From NCBI GenBank assembly GCA_001683735.1, contig LUGG01000007.1:496001-560000 (forward strand): a stretch of 64,000 nt of DNA, in the 5' to 3' direction. The stretch is from Grifola frondosa. Lineage: Eukaryota; Basidiomycota; Agaricomycetes; Polyporales; Grifolaceae. Position 1 is the stretch's first letter. Each line of letters opens with the position of its first letter. The translations under genes were made by a program, and so were the position numbers. This document shows positions 12,853 to 24,858 of this stretch, piece after piece. The notes beneath the pieces were generated by a model. That model was given only the letters and a program-made list of their open reading frames with translations. It searched no databases and was not told where the DNA came from.

Positions 12853-13232
12853 TAGTGTTGCTGCAGCTAAGTCAGGCCTAAGTCATATATGACTCATACC
12901 TTGTGCAGATTTTTAGATATTACAATGATCTTACCTTCATTTTGTAGCCTTAATATAGCAACATAAGCATGCCAAAGGGCAAAATGTTATACTTTGTATT
13001 GATGTAGATATGGCCAAAAAGCCAATTGCAAAGTGACTTTGCAATTGGCTTTTTTACCAATGTAACTGAAATTGAAACACATTCAAGATATTTATGCAAA
13101 TGGTGGTGTTACATTCAAATACATATACATCTTAGCTATTAATTTCAATTAAGATCATGTCATTATCTGCAAAATTCATGTCAGAATATCTAAAAAGCTG
13201 AAACAGGTGTGACTAAGCCATGGCAACACTAA
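12853..13232 (-). mobile_element. hAT-type MITE, copy 2, with perfect 8-bp TSD
   Basis: A 380-bp copy of the same family in inverted orientation. Ends are TAGTGTTGCTGCAGCTAAG and, on the opposite strand, TAGTGTTGCCATGGCTTAG. Both flanks are AGACTGAT (12845-12852 and 13233-13240), an exact 8-bp target duplication. This copy defines the family boundaries. Its middle holds a perfect 19-bp-arm palindrome at 13016-13054. Confidence 0.9.
13016..13054. repeat. Perfect palindrome in MITE copy 2
   Basis: Left arm 13016-13034 (AAAAAGCCAATTGCAAAGT) and right arm 13036-13054 are exact reverse complements with a single G between them. The other two family copies keep only a degenerate version. Confidence 0.9.
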
Positions 13233-15129
13233 GACTGATTTGTTATACTTTGTTATGGACATACACTTATAAAATTGCAACCAGCAGTGCCAGTTCCCAT
13301 TGGAAAGTCTGACAGATTCTAAATATTGTTTGCAGAGAAGAAGGTGAAATGTTATATAGTACATGAACATTTGCACTCAAAGGATAGTGACCATGATGTG
13401 CATATGTATTATTACATGTGTTTCCATGACATTTGTTTTTGCACTCTGTAGTCATCACAATGATCCAATGGTGTGAAAATGCATAATAAATATCTGTTCA
13501 CTTTGTTATATCTCTCATCTATTCTTCTATGTATCTAATTTTTCAGCACATTTCTCCAGTGGATTCTCACATAAAGAAGACTAAGAATTTTTATGCTAGT
13601 AACATGCAGCAAAAGTTTGTCAAAATCTTAATTAGCAGTTGCAGTCATATTCTTCAAGATTTTATAATGCATTTGAAGATGTTTGTCAAAACAACTTTAG
13701 ATAAGCAATTGTTGATTAACATGTCAGATTTATCAATCACTAGTTTATCTTTAAGTCCAGCTCATTAGCCTTAATTATCACAAGCACATTTGATGTTTCA
13801 GCTATGACTTTCTGCTCTATTCCACAAAATGCAACAAGGGTGCAATTATTTAAGGTTAGTATTTGTGCAACTCTCATCCTTTAAAGCTTATTTACACTGC
13901 TATAATGTCAGAGTTTCTAAGTGATTGTGAGTGGTGTTATTAATAAAACTTTCCCAGATCTGTACCATATGTGATAAGTTGCATATATAGCTTTTTAACT
14001 AATCATACATCATCCATAACATTTACAGACCCTTACTATGCTTGCCTCATGCACCACTTCTCCTGTGCATTTCACTCTGCTGATTTTCAGTGCTAAGGTG
14101 CATATCTTATTGATCACCTTCACTGCGTGTCATCACCTGAATGGTCATGACTTTGACTATTAGCATTGCATTTGATGAGTGATGTAGTGAGTGTTGTCAC
14201 TTCAGTAAGATACATCCAGTTTGTAGTGGTAATGACAGGTTCATTTCTTGTGTTCACTAACTAATACATCATCATTTCAGGGTTCTCTGTATTTTGCTTA
14301 TCTTGAAATAAAATATGTGCTTCTTTCACTCAAGTTTTCTTTGTCTGCATTTGGGGCACCCACATCATGTAAGTTTTGGCTCTGGGAGCACTGAATATTA
14401 ACCCTTGAGATTATGGGCATGCCCATGCATGACCATGTAAAGAAGTAAATCACAGAAGCATCCCAGCGAAGTGTGGATCTGGCCAACAAAACAATGTCGA
14501 GATGCAAATGTTATTTCAAGACAGATCTCATTGAGTCTGAGTCATGCCCTCCCACTTTCATTTCACTCCACCTTAATGCACACCACATGGTCCAAAGGCA
14601 TGGCTGACCTTGAATTACAAACAACATTTAGTCATGAGCCTTGTCTGCTCAAGAACATTACAGAAGTGTAGACATTTACAGCTAAATTGTGAAAAATAGT
14701 TATTTCTTGCATCATCTTAATATTCATTATTCAAGCTTATTGTTGTCACCTGACAGAGGTCTGTGTATTCAGCTTTGTTGAAGGATGTTCACTAATAGAC
14801 AATATCATTCAATACCCCTACTATTGTGATCATATTGTCAGAATAATTTGCTACTGTCTAGAAAAGGTAAGCATTTGAAGATGTATTCACATCAAAAATG
14901 TTACTTGTTTTTCACTACAAATTATGTATGAAGGACTGTGGCATCCTGAGTATGATTTTATAGTAAGCATATCCTCAAAAGGTCCCCACAATATACTGAT
15001 AACTCTGACAACAGAGAAAGTAAAGGCATAGCATTTGAAGTTGCATTTCACATTCCAGATTTGTGACATTTTTGCCATGAGTAGTTCATCAGTAAGCTAT
15101 GTATGTAACCTGACCATATTTCTCATAGT

Positions 15130-15645
15130 ACATATGTCTGCACCATGGGCATTGCCCATCATGATATCAAGCCTGAAAACATTTTATTAATCAAGGATAA
15201 GCTGTCAGCAGTAAAAATTGCCACTTTCAGCTTTTCAAATGTGATCAACAGCATGTCCATGCTAAATGTGCAACATCCTTTACCATTTGATCCTGTTTTA
15301 CTCTAACATAATATGATGCAGACAATGTGTGATACTCCATATTATATTATGCCAGAAGTCATACATTGAGATCAGAGCAAAGGACACAATAAAGTAGTAG
15401 ATAGTTGAAGTGTGGATCTGATCATCTTTTCAATGTGAGTAATTATGATTGCCAATACACTACCATGGTATGGCTAGGGTAACTGAATATGATCCATTTG
15501 CTGCTAAGCAGCAGAATATAACCTTTTCAGTGGAGATATATCACAAAGTGTTCAACCATTATGCATTAGCACTGCACCATTTCGATGAGGCCTCAAAGGA
15601 GCTTGGGATATTGACAAAGATTTGTACATGCATGGCTGATCATGG
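15130..15645 (+). pseudogene. Decayed Ser/Thr protein kinase (C-lobe)
   Basis: Frame-broken but clear kinase catalytic core. HHDIKPENILL corresponds to the catalytic loop (HRD altered to HHD). KIATFSFSN corresponds to the DFG region and is damaged. MCDTPYYIMPEV corresponds to the activation/APE segment. NKVVDS-stop-SVDLIIFSM corresponds to the helix-F region, where WS became stop-S. FDEASKELG resembles the ISxEAKDFI part. The style suggests the CHK2/Cds1 side of the CAMK group, but that is a guess. Several changes are G-to-A or C-to-T, as expected for deaminated DNA. Upstream exons may lie at 14.3-15.1 kb but cannot be aligned by eye. It is not functional. Confidence 0.7.
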
Positions 15646-17450
15646 CTGATAAGTGCTATTATCCATGACCACTCTTCCAATGATCTCACCCTGTGTGGCC
15701 ATAGTGTTCATGCCAAGGTCGACCCAATGGACAATTATGTGCCATGCTTGCTCAGGTCAAACACATTGAAAAATGTGATTATGAAGTTCAGTAGCAGTAG
15801 CCTCAGGTCCTGTCTGAGGTGTTTCAAAGGTAATAATTGAATCACAAGCATCACATTACCATTTAAAGTGATTGATCTTTTCTTTGAGTGTATAAATCCA
15901 TCACTTGGAGAATTTCAGGGGACAATGTAGGTCAGAGATCATTTGCACTGCTTGATTGGTGGTGTCATGCCAAAGTGGCTTGATTTATATTCAAGCTTCA
16001 CAATCATCAACTTCACAATAATATTCAAATTGTCCATCATGGAGCTATGGGCTATGTCTCTCCTACTTCAAACTCACCATCCTGCTTTTCATTGCACATC
16101 TGATGATGTAACTGATATGACTCGCACAAGGAAGCACCCCAGATTGGGTATTTTCATTCAGGCATTAATATCTGGTATGACCTTAAGTTCAGTCACATAT
16201 CATAAGCCCTTAAACTGAACTTAATCAGACATGTGTTGCATGTTACAAGAGGGCTTGAAACAATCTGTGATAAGTGTGAAAGCAAATTTTGTGGGCATGC
16301 CTGCTTGATGTCTGTGGTGAACTGGATGTTGAAAGTTATGGATGGCCATGAACAATCATGTCCTCTGAGTCAAATCATAATCTTCCACCTACTTTAGTGT
16401 CAGTTTCTTTTGTCATACTACAGTTCCCACAGCCAGACACTGAGATAGTGACAATATAGCATGCATTCTGTGTTCCCACTGGGGGGCAATCATGAATTCA
16501 CAGATGCTCTCTTGTCTTGTGTTGCTGCCATTTTCTATTTAGGATCATGAGCATCACATTAGCATTTATAGTAATTAAGCATTCCATGTTCCCACTGGTG
16601 TACTTATGATGAGCTCAATGGGATATTGCTTGCACCATAATAGCAGGGTCATAGTCTCAAAAGGAACATTTATGGGGGATATCAGCTATTGTACAAGTAA
16701 CTGGCACCAGCACCATTGGCTTGGACTTACCATAATATTGTCTTCTTGCTTCCTAGTACTACTTCTTTCAAAATTGAACATGATGATTGGCGGAAAGTTG
16801 GATCTGATGCTTCTGCAGCTAGGTTCAAAGAAAGCATGGCTTGTTATATATCTCCAGACTCTGGTCTTGTTTATGTATAAATATGCAACTTTCACTCATA
16901 AGCCTCCCAGAACTACACATCCTCACTAAGCCTTTGAAAACCTCACCTCTATGTTTTGGATCCTTACAGAGGGGACTTCATATTTCTGGCAGAGTTCACT
17001 TCAAACTGGCCCTCAGTACTGGCAAAGTCCTGGTTTTCATCTCTGTTTACTTCAACCAGTCCACCTCCAGGATCATATCCAAGAAAATCCAGCAAATGTC
17101 CAGGGAGGAAATTATTCATTATTTTTGGAGGCATAAACTTAGTAGGGTGTCTGAGGGTATCATTGCCCACATTGTATAAGTTGGTGACTGTTGATCATTG
17201 TTTTGATGAGCTGAGACTTTACTCTTTGCCAATATCTCTGGGCTCAAGCTGGATGAATTTGATTGTAAAGCTTAGGTTCACACAACTGTGAAGATTGAGG
17301 ACACTAAGAATAATAAGCAGCTATATGATACAATGCACATCTATCACTCCGAGGATATAGCTGTAAGCCTCTCACCTCTTTCTAAGTTTGTGTACATCTC
17401 AAGTAAAATCCAAATGCAGACACTTCTTGGGCATTCTGGCAAGAGAACAG

Positions 17451-17835
17451 TAGTGTTATCATGGCTTAGTCGCACCTATTTCAGCTTTTTAGATATTCTG
17501 ACATGAGTTTTGCAGATAATGATATGATTTTAATTGAAATTAATAGCTAAGATGTATATGTATTTGAATGTAAGACAATCATTTGCATAATTATCTTTAA
17601 TATGTTTCAATTTCAGTTACATTGGTAAAATAAAAAAAGCTGACTAAAAAGTCGGACTTTGCAATTGGTGTTTTGGCCATATCTCCATCAATACAAGGTA
17701 TAACATCATGAACTTTTGCATGGTTATGCTATTATATGTAGGCTACAAAATAAGTAAGATGACTGTGATATCTAAAAAATTGAACACATTATGAGTCATA
17801 TATCATTTTGGCCTGACTTAGCTACAACAACACTA
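17451..17835 (+). mobile_element. hAT-type MITE, copy 3
   Basis: A 385-bp copy in the same orientation as copy 1. It starts TAGTGTTATCATGGCTTAG and ends with the reverse complement of TAGTGTTGTTGTAGCTAAG. The shared middle includes GCTGACTAAAAAGTC and GACTTTGCAATTGG. The flanks GAGAACAG and AGAAAACA do not give a clear target duplication, so it may be older or rearranged. Confidence 0.75.
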
Positions 17836-18599
17836 AGAAAACATTTAGATGTGATAGCAGCTATTTTACAAAGTAACCACAGAGAAACCATGTTGAATGT
17901 GAAAGGCCATGTTTGAATACTTGTCTCCTTCACTGTGCAAGGGCAGCAGCAGTCTTCATATCTTGTACTTGAATACCACTATTGAATTTATTGTGCTGAG
18001 TGCTGGTTAAAACATAATAATTGTTTTTTATATTGTATGACTTTGGTAGCAGGTTTGTACTGGGAGTAACTTGTCCAGCCCAGCAGCATGTATATAGTAA
18101 GCATGGTGCACACATGAACATCAGTTCCACTATGGCATGACAAATGACTTGTCTGCACAAATGAATAACTCTGTGGGTGATAGTAGTGGAGCTCATCAAG
18201 GGCAAATCTGGCATCCTATGCAGAGCCTGCAGGCCAACCTTTCTAGGACAAGCTCAAGCAATGTGTCCGCATAGGTTTTGCACACTATATGAGTATAGGG
18301 TAGAAAAAAATCAAGGTTTACATTAAGAGTTTCAGTGTGAGAATAAATTCCAAAACAAGAATTTATCACAAAGGATTAATTGTAAGGGTTTTAGTGAAAA
18401 CTGAATGTGGGGTGATATGAAATTGAAAACCTTTAAATACTCCAATTGCACCAAGCATGATGGGGTTTTCTACTTTTCTGGTCAAAGGCTCAGCCAAGTT
18501 TAGAAATTGGACAGTTTCTGATCTTTGAAGGTCCAAATTATAGGGTTTTCAAGCAGTTATTATCTTCCTGTGCTATTGCCTTGAATCCTGATTCCTATG

Positions 18600-19560
18600 G
18601 GTGCTTAATCTAGTCTACTTTGTCATAAAGTCCTTGAGACTTTCTCCTTAAATCTGCACTTTCAGAGCTTATGTCTGAACGGTGAAACAGTCCAAGGTAC
18701 AATCCTGCTGATACTTAAACTTGTACTTTGTTGGCACTGCAATCTGCTTTCTTGCCACTAAGAATATTTCACTTCAGAGCACTCAACCTAGCCTAGCTTC
18801 TTTGTAGGGTCCCTGAGATGCTCTTCTTGGACTTGTGTTTTCAGAATTATAGTATGGACAGTTGACAATCCAAGGGAATATTTACATAGGGGACAGTCAG
18901 ATCTTCTGGGGTAAAAGAGTGACACTGGTTTTTGAGGGGACTTTTTGATAACTTTGTCTAAAATTGTTCTATCTTTTCTCAGGCCAGCTTGAGCTGCTTA
19001 TATATCCTGAGGAAATTCTAGAACATTCCCTTCCTCCTGGGCCTGGAACATTTTAGGCTATGTTATAAAAGTACAAAAAACTACATGATTAGTATAAGAT
19101 TTCCTTTCTCAGCTCACTTCTGCACTAAATTCTCCTGTTCTATTTATATCTTCTATTTATCTCCTGATCTTTATATCTGGGCTTTGTTTAGACAGTCTGG
19201 GCTTGTGGTCCAGGTGACTATAGAACTACCCTGGGTTTGTCTGATCTTGCAAGGTGGTGTTTTAACTGACAATATCCCAAATTTAAGGATATCTTTTGAT
19301 AAACCTAGATCACACTGGACCTTTTGAGAATAGGCTAGATCACTCTGGAACTTTCTAGGTCCTATATATTGGTTTAGAATTATTGTTCAGGTGATCATAC
19401 AGTTTGTCTGGGCTCAGCTGGGTCTCCAAAATGGGGTCATAATCAAAAGTACTCAAATTTGAGAGTGTCTTCCAATAAGTCTAGATTGTGCTGGACTTTT
19501 GAGAAAAGCTGAAGTATTTTGAACCTTTCTAAAATCTGAAGGCTGGCCTAGACCTTGTAT
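18600..19560. repeat. Degenerate tandem duplications (~180-bp units)
   Basis: Two adjacent pairs of diverged direct repeats. 18.60-18.70 matches 18.78-18.88 kb (shared words such as CTTTGT, GTCC-TGAGA and GACAGT/ACAGTCCAAGG). 19.27-19.35 matches 19.46-19.53 kb (TAGATCACACTGGACCTTT against TAGATTGTGCTGGACTTTT). Origin unknown; possibly part of a decayed LTR element. Confidence 0.4.
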
Positions 19561-20065
19561 AGGTTTTTCCACAAGTAACCTTCTTCAAGCCACCTAGATC
19601 CTTTTGATAATTATTCTCATGTAACTTCCTTCACAAGAGCACATATCTTGACTTGGAATAATGTAGGCTGAGTACTGATTGTGAAAGAGGGAAACATGTG
19701 TATATTGTCATGTGACTCAGTTTCTCCATTCATGTTCCACATATATCAGCAGGAAGTCATCCATCAGTCTGGCATCTCCTGCCTGTAGCATGTTCTTCAG
19801 CAATTCAACTATATCATCATTTGGCTTTAACATCCCTCTGTGATGAGCAATGTATAATTCAAGCTTTCAACCATTCAAACATGGTCAACCTGGAACAAGG
19901 AACTCCTACAACAACCTCCTGAGTGTCTGTATAATGCTCCACGAGCGGGTTTCCTGAAATTGAAGGATGCAGACAATTTGTCCAGTGAACTCAATATTGG
20001 GCCCCATGAGATGAAGGGGACTGGAGAAGTAGACTTGAGTGAAATGGTCCTGATCTGGATCAAGG

Positions 20066-20741
20066 ATTTACCCCAATATGGCCTAGTTTATTTTGAAACA
20101 ATCCATTCAATACTTACTTCATAATATACAAAACAACATTGCATAATAGGTCCTACTATTATCTTCCAATATCTTTTGTACATTGTCTGATTTTTTGTTA
20201 TGTCATTTGCATATATTTTAGAATGTATTTATCTTCATATCAACTTTTCATTATGTCTGTATCTATGACATTAGCAATTCTGCCACATCATCACTTAAAT
20301 GTGATGTTTCCTTGTCAGAAAATGTTACAACCATTGGCAGATCCCAACAAGTTCAAAAAATATAGTCTGAATCTCTATCTACATGATGCAATAAAAACCG
20401 AAAGAATCCATGAATAAATGGTATAAATATGAAGAGATTACCTCTTAAACACCAAATTGTGGCTAAATACTTTGTGTTGCCATACTGGTCCCCTGCATTG
20501 TAAATGGGGAATGCAAATGCACTAATCATTCAATTGCAAGCTCAGTTTTGCACTATATATCATGCTTTTAAGCTTGTTTTGAAGGTGCAATATACTTCTA
20601 TTTGATTATGAAATCATATATCTTATTTACTTTAATGGGTTAGTACATTTGTGTTACCTATTATGCAATGTTGTTTTATATATTATGAAGTAAGTATTAG
20701 ATGAATTGTTTCGAAATAAACTAGGCCATATTGGGGTAAAT
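20066..20741. repeat. 86-bp inverted repeat around a 504-bp core
   Basis: 20066-20151 and 20656-20741 are reverse complements with about five differences in 86 bp, all C/T or G/A transitions. They flank a 504-bp AT-rich core. The right arm begins the repeat unit that continues to 22.0 kb, so this may be a small foldback-type element. Confidence 0.7.
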
Positions 20742-22003
20742 TTCACCATTCAGGTGGTGTCTTATATGCTCTGATTGATGAAGTATTCACTTTCCAATTT
20801 GCAGAACATTCTGTACAGTCAGAACAGAATAATATGTTTTTCTTTCAATATCATGCAAACACATTTTTATTAATGAATCTACTCAATGACACCTTTGAAA
20901 CAAGCTATATATGGAGAAAATCCATTGAGGATTGAAAGAGCAATGAAGAGAAAAACATATAGTGGCTAAAATCAAAACATACCAAAAGCAGTATATTTTC
21001 ATAACATATGTGAACACCAAAGTGTCTGCCTAAACACTGAAGCATACATATATCTATTGTCTCAGCTTAAACTCTGGAACATAAATGAATTCCCAGAATA
21101 TCAATAAAAATGCTGGCGTGGTGATTCAAGCAAACACCGTAATGTCAATGCAAATCCCAGCATGATGATTTAAATATCAGAATGCCAATGCAAATATCAA
21201 AATGCCAATTTACATAACAGAAGGTTGATTCACATCCCAGAATATAAACACAAATACTGGGATGATGATTGAAACATCAAAGTGCCAGTGCAAACACCGG
21301 AATACCAGTTCCAATATCAAAATGCCAGTTCAAACACTAGCAATGTGATTCAAACATCAAAATACCACAGTTCAAAAACCAAAATGCCAGCTCAAAAACC
21401 AAAATGCTCAGAATATAAACACAAATATCAGCATGGCAATTGAAACACCAAAATGTCAATGCAATACCAGTATGGTGATTCAAACACCAAAATGCCATAG
21501 TTCAAACATCAGAATGCTAGTTTGAATACCAAAATGTGACATGATAATTTGAACACTAGAATACCAGATCAAACACTGGAATGATGATTCAAAACATCAA
21601 AATGCTCATTCAAACAATACCAGCATGCTAATTCAAACTTAAATTCTAACATTTGAACACCACTTAGAACTTTAGATGAAGAATTTGCCATCAGATTTTG
21701 ATTTTTGGCAAATGAAATCCCAACAAATATTTTCCCGGATGACCTGCTTGTGAGAAAAAACAAATGTCAAAATATTCATTGGCCAGCAATTATTATCAGA
21801 TGGGGGAGGGGGGGGGGGGGGGTAGTGCAGAAATGCAGAAAAATGTTTGGCCAACCTGTAATTATGATCCTGATATCAATTCCAGCTGGACTGTAAATAC
21901 AGAGAAAATCAAAAGACTGACCGGGACCAGCTGGCCTGTGATAACAGGTCATATTTTTCACCAGCTGGCTGTTAGCAATAGGTAAAGTAACTAAATGGGC
22001 TCC
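20690..22003. repeat. Repeat complex with minisatellite, right copy
   Basis: 20.69-20.99 kb is a direct copy of 8.89-9.21 kb. 21.00-21.66 kb is a degenerate ~20-bp minisatellite (units like CAAACACCAAAATGCCAGTT). 21.83-22.00 kb is an inverted copy of 7.85-7.99 kb, ending AATGGGCTC. A run of fifteen G lies at 21808-21822. Together with the left complex this gives the two arms of a long-inverted-repeat element family. Confidence 0.6.
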
Positions 22004-22986
22004 CAATACTATATTATTAGCAAATTTTTCAGTGTATGAAAATAAAATCCTGGAATAATTGTATGAAACTGCTGCTGAGGTACTTTTTGTCCTGGCTTAA
22101 AAGAATCATAACAAAGTTCTCCACAGTGAGAACATTTGTTCATCCCTGTGAAGGGTCCTGTATAGGTGAGACATATGTTAACACACATATCAATGACCAT
22201 GGAATTAACTCCACTAAGGTCCCAAACTACTCTTTTGACTTTGTCATGAGAGTAAATTTTGCAGGAGGAATAATAGTGCATCAGAGCATCATGAACATTA
22301 TATAGGTTTGTTCAGAGGCATTGCTAACACCCAAAAAGATGTTTAAAGAAAGACAAAGAATGGGATTATTGATATCAAGTTCACCTTCCTCTAAATTTCA
22401 CAAGTGAAAAATATTCTGCTCACTAAGATGACTTGTCTCAAGTTGTGCAGTTTGAAGCTACTCCTTGAACTTCTCTGCAATGTGAATATCATCAACTTCT
22501 GACATAATGTTCTTCATGATAATCTTAATGAGATCTTCTTCATTGTTTAAAGGGGACATGTCTCCTTCATAGTCCTTCTGTGTTTGAGAAAAATGCTATG
22601 AAAGTCAGCATTTGTTTCATTGAGGTCAAGCTGAATAAGCTATTCGGCAATTAGATACTAAAAATTTGAATAAACTATAAGACTCACCTCATCAATTGAT
22701 ATTTGAGATTTTGGACCCATTATTTTCTCCTCTAATAACTCTTCTTTCTGCTATAACATATAAACTAAAATTGTTTATATGTATTAATATATTAATATCT
22801 CATCATCAGCCTAATGCAATACTTTTAAATCACATCTCTCAATCATACATATCATTTAACTCTTACCTCATCATCTTGATCTTCATCTGTACTTTCATGA
22901 AAATTTGGCTAAAATAAAAATTAATATATGAATCAAAATTTGTAGCAAAGGAAATCAATTACTTCTGGTAAATCAATATTCATATT

Positions 22987-23564
22987 TGTTAAGACTGTCT
23001 CCTGCGGTGACCTATCAAGGTAGCCTAGAGTCCTTGGGCCTATTCTGGTTTGGATGCTTGTACTGGTCTGGACCAAGTACGATGTCAAAGGTTGTCCTTA
23101 TCGAAGGGCAGCCTTCTGTTCTAAGTTCGAGGTCAGTGAGGGAAGGCTTCTGTACAAGAAGTCTTCGAGGATGTGGATAGAAGGGAGATGAAGCATAAGT
23201 ATGAGAGAAAGATCACATGGAGCGAAGTTTAAGAGGAGAAGGTTTAGATTGAATGAATGTAGAAGTAAGAGATCAAACTAACGATCCTGCACAATGTAGC
23301 CAGGTATTTATACATAGTTAGCTGGTCCATGCACAAGTAACTATAGCAATGTAACAACCAATCAGAATAAAGAAATCATAGGATTGTATGACACTGTGCA
23401 TGGTCTGTCCCCGCAGTAGTATCATGAGAAAAGAAATGGACATAGATTACTAGTCATGTGCACAAAGTGCAAACTGGGTAAGTCCATAACCCAAAGTCCA
23501 ATAAACCAAGTATTGCCACTGTCATAATGGCACGTGACTGGTAGCATTACAATCATTTGTAACA
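22987..23564. mobile_element. Solo LTR with 5-bp target duplication
   Basis: A 578-bp segment starting TGTTAAGACTGTCTCC and ending TTTGTAACA, the TG...CA ends expected of a retrotransposon long terminal repeat. ATATT directly flanks it on both sides (22982-22986 and 23565-23569). It is visibly richer in CG dinucleotides than its surroundings, so it inserted more recently than the island decayed. No internal retrotransposon sequence is attached, hence a solo LTR formed by recombination. Ty1/copia or Ty3/gypsy origin cannot be told. Confidence 0.85.
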
Positions 23565-24761
23565 ATATTGTCATGATCTTGGTCAATTGCTGTCTCCTCC
23601 TAGGATAATAGCTTATACATTAATATATTGTGACCACATAACCACAAAATTTATTGAATACAAACCTGAATAGCACTCTCCATTTGACCTGATCCAATAA
23701 TTAAATGTTCTGCAACACTAGCACCAGTAGATCAATGAATTCTTCAGATTAGCCCTGCCATTTTGCCTTGCCAATATGATCAAAATACTGCCACCAAGTT
23801 GTTCTGCTACATTTGTTGTCAACTTGAAGATGCCTGTGGCAACTATGGGTGCAGAGCAAAACTATACCCCACAAACCTCTACACTGCTCCTCATAATTGC
23901 AATGATAACTCCTGTCATCAGTGCGAGGCATTATAAAGCAGATGAAGATGGAGATAAATAGGTGGCTGCATATCAGACTTAATGAGCTCATTGAACTCAA
24001 ACTAGTAACTATATCACATGTCACACTGGTCCATGAATCTTCAATGCATTTTCAACATATTCATCCTCATTTTAAGTCTCTTGTTCCCACTCAAAATAAA
24101 GCATCATTCTTACCCCACTCACTCTTCAGACATCTCTGACAACTATTTTACTGATACAAGCTCATTTTTGCACACAGAATCATCTAAGAGCTGCTCTCGA
24201 AATCTGCCAATGCACACTTCACATCTTCTGAGTCAAGTGGATCTCAGATCAATATCCCACCTCATTCTTTCATGATTGTTCAATGTCTCTCTGTCTGTCC
24301 TCAGCATCATGCAGAAGCCCCTCATCTCACTTTCACGGTGATTTGATGTTCCATCTATATTCCTTTGACCATAACCCAATTGAACCAGAGCTAAGCATGT
24401 TGCCTTCTCACTCCTGCAATAATTTAGTCCCTTCTCACATGTATTCTCCATCTCTGAAATTTGAACCTAGTAGCCCTTTCAAGTGCTGCCAGCCATTAAG
24501 CAAAGATGTGGCTGACATTGGTGATGCCCACTTGGGATCCAACAGCAGTCCCAGAATCAAATTCCTGTGCGATGAAGAATAGTAGTCAGTAATAAAAACC
24601 ACATTGCCAACTTACACAACTAGGTTTGGGGGATATATTGAAACTACAATGTCAATTACAAATAATGAGCAAACATGCTTTGAAGATTGATTATACTTGT
24701 TACAAAAAGACCGAGCCCCAAGTATGCTTACTTGCGCTGTCAATTTGTACCGGCTAAGTTT

Positions 24762-24858
24762 CCTGGAAATGAAGCATGCAGTTCAACGAAGTTAGCATTA
24801 CAAGTACAAAATAAATACAAAGTTTACCTGGAAATGAAGCATGCAGTTCAACGAAGTT
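24762..24858. repeat. Two exact 32-bp direct repeats
   Basis: CCTGGAAATGAAGCATGCAG and the next 12 bases occur at 24762-24793 and again, unchanged, at 24827-24858, 33 bp apart. They are intact inside an otherwise decayed region. Confidence 0.85.

Noticed and set aside
21802..21822. G-run as an assembly gap filler
   Set aside because: It lies inside a repeat with recognisable sequence on both sides and is short; more likely a real or miscounted homopolymer.
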